NCBI GenBank assembly: GCA_001466705.2
Contig: LATX02000089.1
Location: 868,001 to 932,000 of the forward strand
DNA: 64,000 nucleotides
Origin: Moniliophthora roreri
Lineage: Eukaryota; Basidiomycota; Agaricomycetes; Agaricales; Marasmiaceae
Reading direction: 5' to 3'
Made by a program: the position numbers and the translations under genes. A model generated the notes under the pieces. The model was not told where the DNA came from and did not search any database. It saw nothing but the letters and a program-made list of their open reading frames with translations. Positions 1-11,813 of this stretch are shown piece by piece (the first letter of the stretch is position 1; the number at the start of each line of letters is the position of its first letter).

Positions 1-676
1 CACTGTTGGCCTTCTTGGATTTTGATTTCTCTTTCTGTGCTGCAGCTGTAGCCCTGCCACAACCTCTACCCTTGCCACCTTGACCTTGACCACTGTTACC
101 TCCTCTGGTTTCTAAAACTTCAACATCATCATTCTCCTTCTCTCTCTCCACCACATTCCTAGGTTCTGGTGCATTGGGAACTGTTTCTTCAGCCAGATGC
201 TCTGGTACATGTGCCAATGGGAGTTGCCAGCTGGCTTTCCCATCTCTGGTGTCTTTCCCATCCTGGTCCTGATCAATCTGCTCAAGCCCCTCCATTCCAA
301 GCCCCCAATTGAATTCTTGGTGAGTCCACTCATCAAAATTCTGTGCTAGTGCTCAGGTTGGCATACTGAGAATGCCATTGTCAGGTGCTGACTGAAAATG
401 CTGTGTGACAGGTGGTGTGCATGAAGGATAGGTTTGTTGAGATGAAGATTGGAAGTTCTGGTCACAGTGAGTGCCAGTGAGCTGCTGGAGTGGTGTCCTC
501 ACAGGAGAATACTGCTGGGGTATATCATTGAAATAGAGTTCTGCTGTAAGTGAGGTAGGGGGATAACTATGCACATTCCGGTACAAATGACTGTTTTGCA
601 GTGTTCTAAGTGACACATCTTCTTGTGCTTTCAATTGCACAGCATAAAGAATTGTGTCAACACCTGCCTGTGACAT
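1..676 (-). pseudogene. Broken transposon-like ORF running off the left edge
   Basis: Read on the minus strand, one frame is open from about 676 to the window edge except for a single TGA at about 350. That stop is what a CGA codon becomes by CpG-to-TpG change. The predicted protein starts with a hydrophilic stretch, is rich in Asp, Glu and Gln in the middle, and ends with a Gly/Arg-rich then Lys/Ala-rich tail near 1-110 (GQGQGGKGRGCGR). CpG is almost absent here, as in the retrotransposon island at 21-42 kb. I do not recognise the family. The composition suggests the N-terminal or linker part of a transposon protein whose remainder lies outside the window, but this is inference. Confidence 0.4.
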
Positions 677-2638
677 CTAGCCCTCATTTCTTGAGCTAGA
701 GACGGGCTAGGACAAAAATTTGCCTTGGCCAGCCCCAGGCCTCATGCACATACCAGATTTGGCATTGTTCTGACTAGCCACTCGCTTAACAGCAACAAAT
801 CCTGCACATTACAAAATAAAATAGGAAATAAAATCACAATTGAGTACCACTAATAGGATGAAGAGGTGGAGCCAGTTATTGATTTTTTATTGGGAGGGGA
901 GATGGCAGGAAATGCTGGGGATGGGAAACATGAAACATAGAGTGTACTGAACTGCTATGGCAGTGTTATGATCAGGTCTTTATCCAGAGAGATTATCCTG
1001 AAATATTTAGTTTTTGTTTTTCCCACATATGAGGTCGGCCACAGCTGACCCAGATCACTACAGTTAGTCAGTAGCATCAGTTGCTCATCACCAGTCATGC
1101 AATTGGAACCAGCTTGGCACCTCTCAAGCTTTGGACCGAGGTCATGAGACCTGTGCCAATTTGTCTACACTCATTTGAACAAGTGTAGAAAAATAGAACA
1201 CCCCACACTCAGTCTCTGGAGACAGAAAAACATAAAATATTGATTTGTGAGAGTAAACCAAGGTAGACTGTAAAGTAAAAAGCCTGATAATACCAGTGTT
1301 TGTAATGTAAAGTGAGTAAAAAGGCAGCACAAAGCATTTGCCAATCAGCAAAGCTACACCTCTCTTAACTACCACCTTCCATGTATTATCCAGCTTGTGG
1401 GGTCCAGTCTCCAATACAAACAAGACAGATAAATTTCTGCTGTAATGTTGAATTTCGGTTCTGAGCTGTGCTGCTTAGTGAGTGATTTTTTAAAAAAATT
1501 GACACAGTCAAATTGTGCTTGCCACATGCATTGTTTTAACAGACTTTGATTGATTGAGATAAACATAGAATACTGGTCAAGATAGGCATAATTGATTTTT
1601 TGGGAAGGATCCATTTGACTTATTGGCCTCAGGAGCTGTATAAACAAGCTCACCCATACTCTTAACACTTTTAGTGTCTCTCCAGCGATGTCCTGTCATT
1701 ATTGGCATAGCTTGCTCAACACCTACTGGGAATTCCAGTCTGAGTCTTGTGATACAAATAACAGGGTAAGAATATATTTATAAGTGAGTTATACCACAAA
1801 GATATGCATATGAGTGAGCTATGCATGTTTTCGAGCGAGTTAATCATGTCCACTGGCATGGAGGATATGGCAGACAGAAGAGAACACAACACGACTCGAG
1901 TTCCCATGCATACCCCCAGCCAGCTCTCTGCTATTTCGCAACAACAGAACTACATGAAGAATTTCCTCAGAGTGAGAGATGACCCCCATTTATTTTGACC
2001 TTTGAATATTTGGGACATCCTGATTTTTAAAATATGGACTAGAACAGGAGATATAGTCAGATTTTCATCATTTTTCACACAAATCAGCCTGTACAATACT
2101 AACGGGTTAGAAATTTACAAATTCCGATGTCCAAATTATCCTTGATCATATTTCAAGCAACTTCTACACTTATGTCTAGGGAATTCTTTGCAAGGATGAA
2201 GCAATACGCCCCTCGGAATGTGGAGGTATCGGTTTGAGGCCAAAATTGCCACGTGCGCGGCACGGCTTAGGCCTGTGACAAGCGTGACGAGCAAGCTAGC
2301 TTAGTACTAGCTTGCTCATCACAAGGGGCCGGTTACAGGTCTAGGCACGGCTCAGAACCCAGGATTGAGCACCTCCACTAGAAGTTCTAGCCTTTGACTC
2401 CAACGATGTTGCCAATACGTCCTCCTTCGAAGACACTAGTGCGCCGAAAAGTTTGCCATATAGGAAGTAGGAGTGTAGGTGCGGGCCAGTATACTTTTTT
2501 TTCTCCTGTGCAGCACTTTCTCACCGCAATCGTAGGCGATGACCTTGCCGCTCAAGCTTGAGAATCTCATCCCGAAATAGAAAAGGGCTACAGTATGATG
2601 GCACGAGTTGATTGGTCAGGTAGTAATGCAGGAAACGA
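677..2638. other. Intergenic, CpG-poor on the left, no gene seen
   Basis: No convincing coding exon. The first about 1.5 kb is AT-rich and nearly CpG-free, like decayed transposon DNA. From about 2.2 kb CpG returns to normal, marking the edge of the genic region. An imperfect palindrome sits at 2259-2352 (listed separately). Confidence 0.5.
2259..2352. repeat. Imperfect palindrome (foldback element)
   Basis: The core is a perfect 10-bp inverted repeat, AGCAAGCTAG / CTAGCTTGCT, around a 7-nt loop at about 2290-2316. Outer arms continue imperfectly (CTTAGGCCTGTGA against the complement of TTACAGGTCTAGG). The shape fits a small foldback or MITE-like element sitting where CpG-depleted DNA meets normal DNA. 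No clear target-site duplication was found. Confidence 0.45.
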
Positions 2639-2644
2639 TATAAG
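2639..2644 (+). promoter_or_regulatory. TATA-like box of the metallo-beta-lactamase gene
   Basis: TATAAG lies 56-61 nt upstream of the ATG at 2700 in otherwise non-AT-rich DNA. Spacing suits a fungal core promoter. Assigned from sequence only. Confidence 0.35.
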
Positions 2645-2699
2645 GGCCTAGGGTGAGTTTGCTTCACTTTCCCATAGAACCTTACTCATTCCGCCTGGT

Positions 2700-3985
2700 A
2701 TGCCCTCCATTCATGACACTATTCCTCCATTGTCGAATACAGTCTCTGTGCGCTGCATAAATGTCTTTACCGACGATTCATTTGCTGCAGCTGCCATGTT
2801 TCTTGAACCCATTCTTCCAGGCAGGGAGGCTTTGCCGGTAGCAGCATATGCATTTTTGATCGAGCACCCGAAGAAGCGTATCATGTTCGACCTGGGACTG
2901 CGAAAAGATGTGGACAATCTATCACCAACGGTTGTAGCTCAAAACATCTCAATGCCAGGTTTCAACCTAAAGGTTGAGAAGGACGTCGTAGAGCAGCTGA
3001 GTACTGGAGGTATCAAGCCCGACGACGTTGATATTGTCATTTGGAGGTGTGTGTATCACATATCCTTTCCTGCTTGTTATGCTGACATACCTTTTCCAAG
3101 TCACACGCACATGGATCACATAGGTAATGAAAAAAATTTCTAAGATCGTGTTTCGACTTATGCATGTCGTTTGTGTAGGAGATATGTCCAAATTTCCACC
3201 TTCTACAACCCTGGTGATTGGGCCAGATAGTGATCGTGCATCGTATCCAACAGTAGCGGACGCTAGACTCCTAGATTCGGATTTCGCGTATGTACCTGGA
3301 TCTCCCGTCTGGTACTCACTAAAAACTCTTTTTCCTCACAGAAACCGCGAAGTCCATGAAGTCTCATTCACGGATGCCTCTCTCGTGATAGCAGACAGAC
3401 CTATTATCGACTTTCTCGGTGATGGAAGTCTTTATCTGATCGATATGCCTGGTGTAAGTTGCCGTTCATTTGTCCCACAGCTATTACCAAACTAACCTAT
3501 CGCCTTTGTAGCACTGTCCCGGAAATCTAGCCGCCCTCGCACGGGTAACTCCCTCCACGTTCCTGCTTCTCGGAGGAGATACAGCACATCATCCAGGCCA
3601 GGTCCGCCCTAACGCTCACATACACAAAACCTGCCCATGCCCAGCACCCATCCTCCAATCGACTCGAGGATCCGTCTCAACCAAGTACTTTTCGCCAGAG
3701 TCAACATATTTTGACCTAGAGAACCGGACCGAACCTCTGCTCTCCGTCCCTTCAGGGACTCCATCACTCTATGCTGACAGAGCGACATCCATCGATTCGC
3801 AGAGGGCGCTAGGAGTGCTGGATGCGGACCCAGATGTGTTCGTGATGCTAGCACATGACCCTACACCCTTGATGGTCATCGATATGTTTCCGTCGACATT
3901 GGATGCGTGGAAGGCGAAGGGCTGGAAGGAACAGGTTGTTTGGGAGTTTTTGAAAGAGGACAGTCCGGTGTTTAGGTTTAATTGA
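2700..3985 (+). CDS. Metallo-beta-lactamase-fold hydrolase (lactonase-like)
   Basis: Proposed exons are 2700-3046, 3101-3123, 3179-3287, 3342-3453 and 3512-3985, giving 354 aa with every junction GT-AG and in frame. The metal-binding signature HTHMDHIGD is rebuilt across introns 1 and 2. Further ligand motifs follow: DMPGHCPGN, GGDTAHHPGQ and a later AHD near the C-terminus. This is the order expected for the MBL fold (HxHxDH, H, D, H), which binds two metal ions and hydrolyses lactones, thioesters or related bonds. The start has no obvious signal peptide. Intron 3 (54 nt) is a multiple of three without stops, so an unspliced reading is open too, but family spacing (DSDF then NREVHEVSF) favours splicing. 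The natural substrate cannot be told from sequence; N-acyl-homoserine-lactonase-like and beta-lactamase-like 2 members share this layout. Confidence 0.88.
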
Positions 3986-5686
3986 GCTGAGGGAATCGTG
4001 ATGCAATCAGTGGTAGATGTACCTCCAATATACTGTTTTCTGGGTTGGTCTGCATTCAGAATTGCTTCCCCCCGATCAGTCGACTGTGGGGAATCAAGAG
4101 ACATCCCTCCTCTTCTGCGCCCTGTAACATTCAAGCAAGAACCAACAAGAGGAAACGTGAGTACATTGTTCATATTGACATGGGCAACTCTCATTGATAC
4201 GAGCAAGTATACTATAATACATTAGACTTCTCATCCGTACATGTCATTGTCACCGATGCTTGAGAAGTCACCGACAAGGTCACCAACAGAGTTGCCACCA
4301 ATACCGTTACCGACAGCGTACGTGCTCCCGACCTTGTCTCAGACGCTTGAGGCGCCCTCTGGACACAAGGATGGCCAAACTTTCATCGGGTGGGGGCGGT
4401 TTCAATTTGTTTCTGAGTCTTCTTCTACACCAACAGGCATTTGAATGAGCCCAATAGCACCAGAGCCATGGAGTAAATACTAACCAAATGCCCTTTCCTG
4501 CGTACCATATGCTCATGAAGGCCAGATCCGAAGCAGTTTTCATGCTGGCGGTATGTTTAGAGTGAATCTTGCATGTAGACATGTTAGAAAGCTAAAGAAA
4601 AACACTACACAGCAGGATAAACTTACCCTTTAATGTAAGATCTTGCTCCGAGTGTCTGCCGCTACATGTTCCAGCCAGTTCCAGAGAGAAGTCGACTGCG
4701 GTCGTGATAATATTTGCGATTCATCATTCGCTGGGCCCGTTTGGCGAAGGCCATGGACCATGCACGTATGAGGAAACGTAAGGGGACCGGCGGCGGTGGC
4801 GGTTACGCCAGTGTCTGTCTCTCTTGTTCTCAAGCTTGTTCTGTGTGTTTGCCGCATCTCGTTGATCCTCCTTTGGGTCCTCGCGGAATGGTGTTCTATT
4901 CAATCATCTTATACCGTTTAAGGCTAGTGCAGGCCCTCTTAACTCAAGAGGTACGCACGTCCACGCACGCCCCATTATTCTGCCCCCAAATGCAACGCTT
5001 CGTCAACCACTGGGAGGGTACAAGAAATCTATACTCCAGGAACCCGACTACCATGTGTGATCGCGGATTTACAGCATGATGCAATTTGAAACGGAAAAGT
5101 CGTGGGGTCCAAGATCGTAAATCCGGCGGCATTGCACTTCGTTTCGTCATGTCGATGTTGCGTCTGAATATTTGCCTGTAATCTTGGTGAACGGAGAGGT
5201 CAGAGTTGAGGAGCTTAGAGAGGTTGAACTTAAAGCTCTCAGAACATTCCTTCCAAGAGTAGGCCTTTCGCAGCTCGAGAAATACACACTTTGAAGTTTG
5301 GGTCAAGCGAGGCACCAACCGGGTTGCGTCCCATGATTCGCAAAAACATTCATCCTGGGTCAGAATTAGCCATTTCGGTGTCATTTCCTACTTTCTGATG
5401 TCGCTCAGTACAATAGAACGATACTTAGGAAGATTACAGTGACAACTGTCAGATGGGCCTCCCGCCCACATAACGCTGTCCAGATTTACAATCTTCGACA
5501 CTCCAAGGAAAACGAGAGGGCCCGGGAGAAGTACGCGTGAGGAATTCGGGGGCGCCGCCGCGCAATCAAGTCGTCAAAGTCAATGTCAGAAAACGCCAGA
5601 TTGAATTTATTTATTGATCGATAACGTCATACACATAACTAAGCCGACCACCCTCTGAACTCCAATCCCTCTGATCGCTTTCATGA
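3986..5686. other. Intergenic, only weak ORFs
   Basis: No exon I can defend. On the minus strand around 4240-4330 a frame encodes a short Gly/Asn/Asp-rich peptide (GNGIGGNSVGDLVGD), and possible intron signals exist upstream to about 4860, but stops prevent a clean gene model. A 146-codon minus ORF at 4944-5384 has no recognisable domain. CpG content is normal, so this is not decayed transposon DNA. A small unrecognised intron-containing minus-strand gene at 4240-4860 remains possible. Confidence 0.4.
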
Positions 5687-6085
5687 TCACGTTGGTCTAC
5701 CACTGACTTTCTTGATATTTTCGTAGTAGAAGTCGGCAAGGCAACAGTTGGGAGGATCGAAGCTATCGACTTTGACAATCCTTTTATCCTTGTACTCGAT
5801 CCACAAGTACGCCGCGTCACAGCCCCTATGGATCCATCCTTGGGCGTTGATGTAGCAATCTTCGCCATCCTTATGACGCCAGATATGTTCTTGGTCATCG
5901 TACCAAAACTCGTGCCGATATTTGTGGTCGGCTCCGGTAACTTTGTAGTCGGCATGGGTAACACATTGGATATCGTTGCAGCCCAGTTTATTTTTAATCA
6001 CTTGGTTGGTGTTTTTTGCCTGGACGACCTGGCCAACATTGGAAAGAGCCAGGGCGAGTGCGAAAAGTGCTTTGGATTTGAACAT
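5687..6085 (-). CDS. Small secreted cysteine-rich protein
   Basis: Intronless 132-aa ORF starting with a typical signal peptide: MFKSK, then a hydrophobic Ala/Leu core, with cleavage likely after VVQA. The mature part, about 110 aa, is rich in Tyr, Trp, His and Asp and has six Cys (GC, QC, DC, GC and a CC pair near the end), compatible with three disulfides. A TATA box lies 117 nt upstream. No family recognised. Such proteins in Agaricomycetes are usually extracellular (effector-like, antimicrobial or wall-associated), but that role is inference. Not GPI-anchored by eye: there is no C-terminal hydrophobic tail. The neighbouring genes give no functional hint. Confidence 0.7.
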   Translation of the reverse strand: MFKSKALFALALALSNVGQVVQAKNTNQVIKNKLGCNDIQCVTHADYKVTGADHKYRHEFWYDDQEHIWRHKDGEDCYINAQGWIHRGCDAAYLWIEYKDKRIVKVDSFDPPNCCLADFYYENIKKVSGRPT

Positions 6086-6201
6086 ACTGTCAAATGCAAG
6101 ATGGAATCAGACGACGGGGAGTAAGGATGAAATCAATGCTGCTCACCTTGGCTACAACGCTAGTCAGTGTTGACTGGGGAATGTTCATTGGCAAGAATGG
6201 C

Positions 6202-6210
6202 CTTTTTATA
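6202..6210 (-). promoter_or_regulatory. TATA box of the secreted-protein gene
   Basis: TATAAAAAG on the minus strand, 117-125 nt upstream of the ATG at 6085. Strong TATA boxes are common in regulated fungal secreted-protein genes. Confidence 0.45.
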
Positions 6211-6732
6211 CCTTTGACGAACCATTCACGATCGGAAAGATATCGCCACTGCTGGGGTTGAATCAATTCGTGAGTACCGCCCCGTACCGATTCAAACTAG
6301 CGCAGGCCTCCATTCCACCAGGCACAAAGGTACCATGGAGTTCAGCGCTAGGATTTTCCGGAGATCATGTCGCTTTCGCTTTTGGAACAACTTCGCGGAA
6401 TGACAGTGCTTCTTAGTGCTCCCTTGACGGAGGTACAACAAATCTATAGAGGCGCTCACATGAGAGCGCGGTTGCCTTCATCGACCTTCAAATCCAGGAG
6501 AATAACACGCAGTTTGATCCTGCCTACCGCCCTCAATGCCCATCGCTCTCCAATTTGTCTCCAGTAGATCTCTTCTCAATTCGCCTATTCTACTCAACCT
6601 GCCGACCCCGGTCCCGTCCGAGTCCTACCTTTCTCCCGACGCTGCACTAATGACTGTTCCGCCCGGCGGCTCGGGGTGAACTCATCATCGATAGGGAACC
6701 CGAACAGTACCAGGTGTACTGAGTAGCTGTTG

Positions 6733-7076
6733 CAGCGTTTTCGGAAAACCCTGTCCTCAAAGTTCTCGAGAACGGGGAGGAAGGATAATAAAAAAAACTG
6801 AAAAAAAAAAAAAAAAAAAAAACTATCTCCGCGACGAACATCACTGTGTCGCCCATAGAAACATTTTCTTATCAGTATACCATTCAAAGTTTGAATCAGC
6901 AAAATCAATAAGCACCGGGAGTCCTGACTCCTGACTGCTCCGGTACTCAGTCGGTGGATCGCATTCCAACTGATTGCCGCCTTCTACTACAAATACTGTC
7001 CTTGCTCTTGTATTCTGCCTTTGTGTGAAATTGTCATAGTCGAAGAGGCATTGGGCAAAGTTTTCCGAAAAGGCTG
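6733..7076. mobile_element. Non-autonomous TIR element, family CAGCSTTTTCGG (copy 1)
   Basis: The left end reads CAGCGTTTTCGGAAAACC and the right end is the complement of CAGCCTTTTCGGAAAAC, giving terminal inverted repeats of at least 18 bp over 344 bp. The left arm continues into a CTCGAGAAC block and a 22-nt A run (6801-6822). The same ends and arm recur at 51313-51589, 44 kb away, which defines a family. There is no coding capacity. The target-site duplication is unclear; the CC-type end follows TTTA in both copies. Confidence 0.65.
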
Positions 7077-8557
7077 TAAATCATAACGAGTCAGCAATCT
7101 AGTAAAGAAGGAATCAAGATACACACCTTGACCTCGATTCAACGGCTTTCCCTGAGGTACGGGAATAATGAACGAAAGTCGAAGCTATGGCTATGTAGAC
7201 ATCTTCGTGCTTTGCCAGGCATTGCGAATGACTTCATGGCATGGGAGCCTGGCCACGACATCAGTCCAGTATAAGGGGAGAAGGGTAAGGTGCAGGCAGC
7301 AAAACAGAGAAAAAACACAGTGTATCCGGCCACCATGGCCCGTGTGAATTGCTCCCGGGCAGGGAAGATACAGTTGAAGCCTGATCGTGAAGAGTTTTGC
7401 GGCCCCGGAAGGTTTTCACATAATGATAACGCGCTCGCTATGTATGGGGACAAGTTCCCGTAGCCTCCAACAGTAGCATTACGACTATCCAGGACTCTGA
7501 TAGCTAGACGAAATGTTGGTTGCATGTGGTCGCCGCTTTGAGAGTGCGATGGATAGTCAAATCCATGATAATGAATGCTTCGAAAGCACCATAGGAGATC
7601 ATCTTGGAGGGAGACATCATGGAGATAGCGCTAGACCGATGGACTAGGGAAAGCAGTCCAAGACGCAATTCTCAGAGTCTTCCTAACCTGCGATAGCGAC
7701 TCTGGAAGCATTTCGCTATTGAGATCCTTGGGCCGCACGGGGTCATCCTCGATACTGCTAGAATGATACGTCAGAGTATTCGCGTAGAGGAAATAGAGGA
7801 CAAGACCGTGCTGTTACAACCACCAGCCTTCGGGAAGAACTTGAACGCCATGACAATAAAGGAAAGCGGTGTGGACGAGGAAAATTCATGCTATGGTTCG
7901 GCTGAAGAGGTAACCATCTGGAATCGATTCTGCACCAGAAAAAAAAAGGTATATCTGCGATGGGGGGTCTGTTTCCGAGGCTACGTCTATGGCTATTCGT
8001 TGTGGATGGGAGTTGCTAAGCCTAGAGACACTTACAAAATGATTAAGGCTCCCCATTTTCAAAGAAGAATGACGCACCAAAGCGGTCAATGTCGAATATC
8101 CTGCCTAATCTCGCTCCCTATACCTTCTCTCTAGCCTTCCAGATATGCGACGAAAAGGTTCAAAGCGACGGTGAAAACGAGAAACTCAGATGGAGAGCGA
8201 CGGCCAGTACGACATAGAAGCGGGAAGTTCTGCATATGACCGTGTTAGCTTAGCCCCAATAACAGATAAAAAACGTCGAGTTTGAAGAGGGGGAAATGAA
8301 AAAAAAAACAGTACCTTTTCCGTGGGTCAGAACTTCTTCGTCCAATTCAAACAGATCATAAGCTCAGATACCATTAAATGTTAATGAGACAAAGATGGGA
8401 GGTAGTGGACGTTATGGAATACGTTCATGGTCGTTGATGACCAAGGACTAATTTTGGGCGCTTATTTGGGGCGATCCGGATAACGTCTTCACAGCCACTG
8501 TATCTTACTCCAAGACGTTGCGTAGCGATACGGTTTTTAACAGTACATATACATCAA
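7077..8557. other. No firm gene; possible minus-strand gene remnants
   Basis: Minus-strand frames at about 7620-7815 give a plausible exon (a hydrophobic stretch LVLYFLYANTLTYH, then an acidic tail ending at a stop near 7625), preceded by a TAACAG acceptor. Another minus ORF (7139-7525) contains a hydrophobic segment near MVAGYTVFFLCFAACTL. Together these could be pieces of an intron-rich membrane-protein gene, intact or decayed, but I could not chain exons in frame. CpG content is normal. Confidence 0.3.
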
Positions 8558-9826
8558 TTACAAACTTTTTGCATTGGCAGAATATTGACATCGACGCAAA
8601 CCCTTCTTTTTGACAACCTTGCACTGCAATGAAAGCCAAGGTGCTATTGACTGCAGCGTCTCATCACTGACGAGCGGTCCAGCACCCGCAACCAAGCTCC
8701 TTATCCGACACCCTGATCTTTTGACCAAGTTTATGAATGGCACAAAGTCAGTGTCGGATAGCGGGTTGTCCCATATGGTAAGTTCCATGAGTTTGGGAGT
8801 GGTGATGTTGTTGACCAGGTATCCTGCTCCTGAAAGTCCACGAGCGATTTTGAGGGAATGAAGCCTTGGGAGAACGACAGATATGGGCCGCCTCGATGCA
8901 TTTTGTCCTCGGGGCTCGTCTCCAGATACACACCGTAAATCAATCTGGAGCAGGGTTTGTGCAGACCTTTGCAGGATCTTTAGTACCGGTAAATTGGTAC
9001 AAAGGCCCACAAGCAGGTGAGTAATAGACCCGAAAGAGCTCGAAGGCATGGATATGAACAGATCTGATGGAAGATTGGGGATCTGCACCCGTTTGAGAGA
9101 TCGCGAACAGCAAATAACCCGAAGGAAAGATGATGCCACGTCTCTGGTCTGCGTAATCGCGTGGACACTGGTATCCGGTTGAGACAGGATGAGCTGAAAC
9201 GATTCAAGGGAATGAAAGTCGTGCTTGTACGAAGAAGGGATCGGAGCATTTGCTGTAGAGTAAACTCGCAAAACGAGAGATTCCCAACGCTGTCGGTGTT
9301 CCAGTAAACCACCGAAAAGGGTCTGGCCCAACGCGATGGTTTCTTCGTTACGGACGCCATCGGGGATGTTCGGAGGTGTATTACGAAATCCGATCTGGAG
9401 CGGAAGGTTCCTTGACCTCTCCAGGACACGGTCGAGGAGTCGATATGGAATCAGTAACGATCGCAGCCTTCTTTTGAAGATTAGGCTGTAGAGCTCGTCA
9501 ACATCAACGAGAATGGATTGCCAAAAGGCGGACTGTGTCGATGCGACGTTGCGCCAATGTGTACAGACTTGTGTTAGGGTCCATAACGAGCTTCCAGGTA
9601 TAATCCGGATGTAGCTCTCCGAGTCTGCATCCAAGCACATCCTGAATATTCTCATGAGAATCTCTACAGGAATTGTCCCAATAGGTGAGGGGAGGGGAGT
9701 TGCTTTCATACAAAGTGAGGATATGTATGACGAGCGCGGAGTGGAATGCTTACTGTCGGGATTGGTGGGAGCAATGGCCGTGACCGACATATCCGAGTCA
9801 GAACCGCAAGTATCGGAAAGAACCAT
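8558..9826 (-). CDS. F-box protein
   Basis: Single open frame of 422 aa. The ATG at 9826 is the first in frame after an upstream TAA; a TTG at 9838 is not needed. Around residues 40-100 lies an F-box of the Agaricomycete type: IPVEILMRIFRMCLD, then WTLTQVCTHWRNVASTQSAFW. The rest is a divergent leucine-rich region (LHSLKIARGLS, PKLMELTIWDN) as usual for these proteins. F-box proteins recruit substrates to SCF ubiquitin ligases through Skp1, in cytosol and nucleus. The substrate is unknown, and mushroom genomes carry dozens to hundreds of such genes. An in-frame GTAAGC...TAG segment near 9655-9752 could be an intron, but removing it would cut into the F-box start, so I left it in. Confidence 0.82.
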   Translation of the reverse strand: MVLSDTCGSDSDMSVTAIAPTNPDSKHSTPRSSYISSLCMKATPLPSPIGTIPVEILMRIFRMCLDADSESYIRIIPGSSLWTLTQVCTHWRNVASTQSAFWQSILVDVDELYSLIFKRRLRSLLIPYRLLDRVLERSRNLPLQIGFRNTPPNIPDGVRNEETIALGQTLFGGLLEHRQRWESLVLRVYSTANAPIPSSYKHDFHSLESFQLILSQPDTSVHAITQTRDVASSFLRVICCSRSLKRVQIPNLPSDLFISMPSSSFGSITHLLVGLCTNLPVLKILQRSAQTLLQIDLRCVSGDEPRGQNASRRPISVVLPRLHSLKIARGLSGAGYLVNNITTPKLMELTIWDNPLSDTDFVPFINLVKRSGCRIRSLVAGAGPLVSDETLQSIAPWLSLQCKVVKKKGLRRCQYSANAKSL

Positions 9827-11020
9827 TGTTTCTGACAATGTTTAATGAGAATGCAACCCGCCCAACGCGCGAAATCGACTGTATACGTGTTGTACGAGGG
9901 CAAGATGATGGTTTTAAAGCAAGATGTATTAATGCCGCAAACGCCGAGTTCGGCAAATCACAAGCTACATAACACTACACAAAACTTTCCACAAATCCAT
10001 TTGCTCAGCCCCATAAAGCTTCCAACTGAAGCCTCACATAGACCGTGCAAAAAGAAGAGTGAAAAAGTGGGACCTCCAAAAGAGGATCCCCTGACGACAC
10101 AAGCCTATACTGCAATAGCAAGGTCATCGTGCCTCCGAGTTGCAAGCAGAGCTCAGAGGGCGGGGGCGGCAAAAATTGTATAACCGAGAGACAGAGTCCG
10201 ATGGACTCGTCATAGCGGTTAAGCTATGAAGAACAGATACTACACCTAGAAGAAAAGAAGGTTGTTAGCTTTTGGCGACAGGCCTTACGCATAAACCGAC
10301 TCACTTGATCTAAGCCAAAAGGCCAGAGTGGTAAAGATTCAGGAAGGATTCGGGGTCCGTTATATACCCTTTGCCAAGGAATTGAACGCGCACGGACCAG
10401 GAGCGGTCACGCGGGGAGGGGTGTAGTGGCGCACGGACCAATCAAGTAGCCCGAGAAAGTCACCGTGCATCACAACCGGCATATGCTCCAGATATGACGA
10501 TAATGGTCATGGGTACAGATGAATGCTGTTGACAGAACCCCTCCGCAGTACGTTCTATCGGTCCAAGACGCGGCTGGGAGTGCTATTATCTTTGAGGAAA
10601 AGAGGAGTAAACGCACCTGCTCAGTACAGTTCCTCTCGTTGAGATACGGCAGTTGGTGTCTGTTCCAGAATGAGGAACGTGGTCATGCCAGCGTGACGCA
10701 CTGCCGCTTGAGCTATCAATAGGCATACGGGTGAGCAGTAACGAGGCGTCACGGCTGGACGTAACCACAACTGCTGTAAAGGTAAGGAAAGGATGTCGTT
10801 CCAAAGGGCTTGTTCGTATGCAGAAAAGGGCGTAGAAACACCAAGGCTGAGCCTGTAGATCTGTAGTCGGGCCAGACATGAAGCATGACTTCGTGATAGC
10901 AATTATTATCCTAACGATACAGTATGGGTGTCTAGTTGTGTAAGGGTATATGTACAAACGTATCCTACTGCCTTGGTCAGTCGAAGCCTTCTGCTCGTAA
11001 ACACAAAAGTAACTTACCGA
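9827..11020. other. Intergenic, no supported gene
   Basis: Several short ORFs on both strands (longest about 120 codons) show no recognisable domain or signal peptide and no consistent intron-exon chain. A TATATA run near 10360 could belong to a promoter on either strand. CpG content is normal. Confidence 0.4.
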
Positions 11021-11813
11021 TCAGTCCCGTCTCTCACCGCTCTCCAGCAACTCAATCTCTTCTTCGCCCAATCCCCCATTCCTACCCCCACCGCTCAGCC
11101 CAGAGTCAATCTTTAGCCCTTCTCGCATCTCTCTCCTTACGCAGAGCTGTTCTGCACCAATAACTGTAATACCCGCTCCGACCAGCACCGTGACGTAGAA
11201 GAATATCGACGTCGGTAATGACGTGGAATAGTACGTTGTTAGAACGAGATGGTTGAACACTAGCGTGAGTGCAAAGTCCAATATAAGTCGTGGTCGACGG
11301 ATGAGGTAGTATATCGGTAGAATGCTGTCAATATCAATTAGGAAAGAAAATAGAGACGGAGGTAGAAAGAGACACGTACTCGACGGCACAAGCAATGACC
11401 CAGCAACCAGCAATAATCCACCCTCGTATTGGATCACCACCTTTCAGCTCTGCTTCTCTCCACGTAAAACCGACAATCTTTCCTCCGGACCATGCCCATG
11501 TGTATGCGTACGAGCCAAACTTTTCGGCGTTGTATATGCCTCTACGAGTATCATCAGTCTTATTCCCAAATAGAACAAAGACAATGTACCGAACAGTAGC
11601 CCTGCCAACCATTTCTCGCCAATCCATAATCATACCAACACTGGCTGCGCCGCCTTCATATACCAGACTTGGTTGATCGGCAAATAGGCTGAGTAGAGGT
11701 GGTGTGAGGATGCAGAGAACGAGGTAGTGTAAACTCTGAAGGGAAATTATTTGGAATATGAGGAGAATTGGGTCCCATGTCGTGTTAGTGGAAGAGGATT
11801 TTTGTCGGGCCAT
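11021..11813 (-). CDS. SYS1: SYS1-family Golgi membrane protein
   Basis: Three exons on the minus strand, 11813-11590, 11541-11380 and 11324-11021, give 229 aa. The N-terminus TTWDPILLIFQIISLQSLHY and the C-terminal block PTSIFFYVTVL then GAEQLCVRREMREG are the hallmarks of SYS1, a four-TM Golgi protein that recruits the small GTPase Arl3/ARFRP1 and so controls trans-Golgi trafficking. Between TM1 and TM2 this protein has a longer loop (about residues 45-110) than yeast or animal SYS1, and the tail after MREG is Gly/Glu-rich. Intron 1 is 48 nt and in frame, so it could be missed. The upstream region is shared with the divergent NACHT gene. Confidence 0.88.

Noticed and set aside
4307..4582. 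91-codon minus ORF as a real gene
   Set aside because: Splice signals nearby do not give a continuous frame to the Gly-rich C-terminal stretch; kept only as a possibility.
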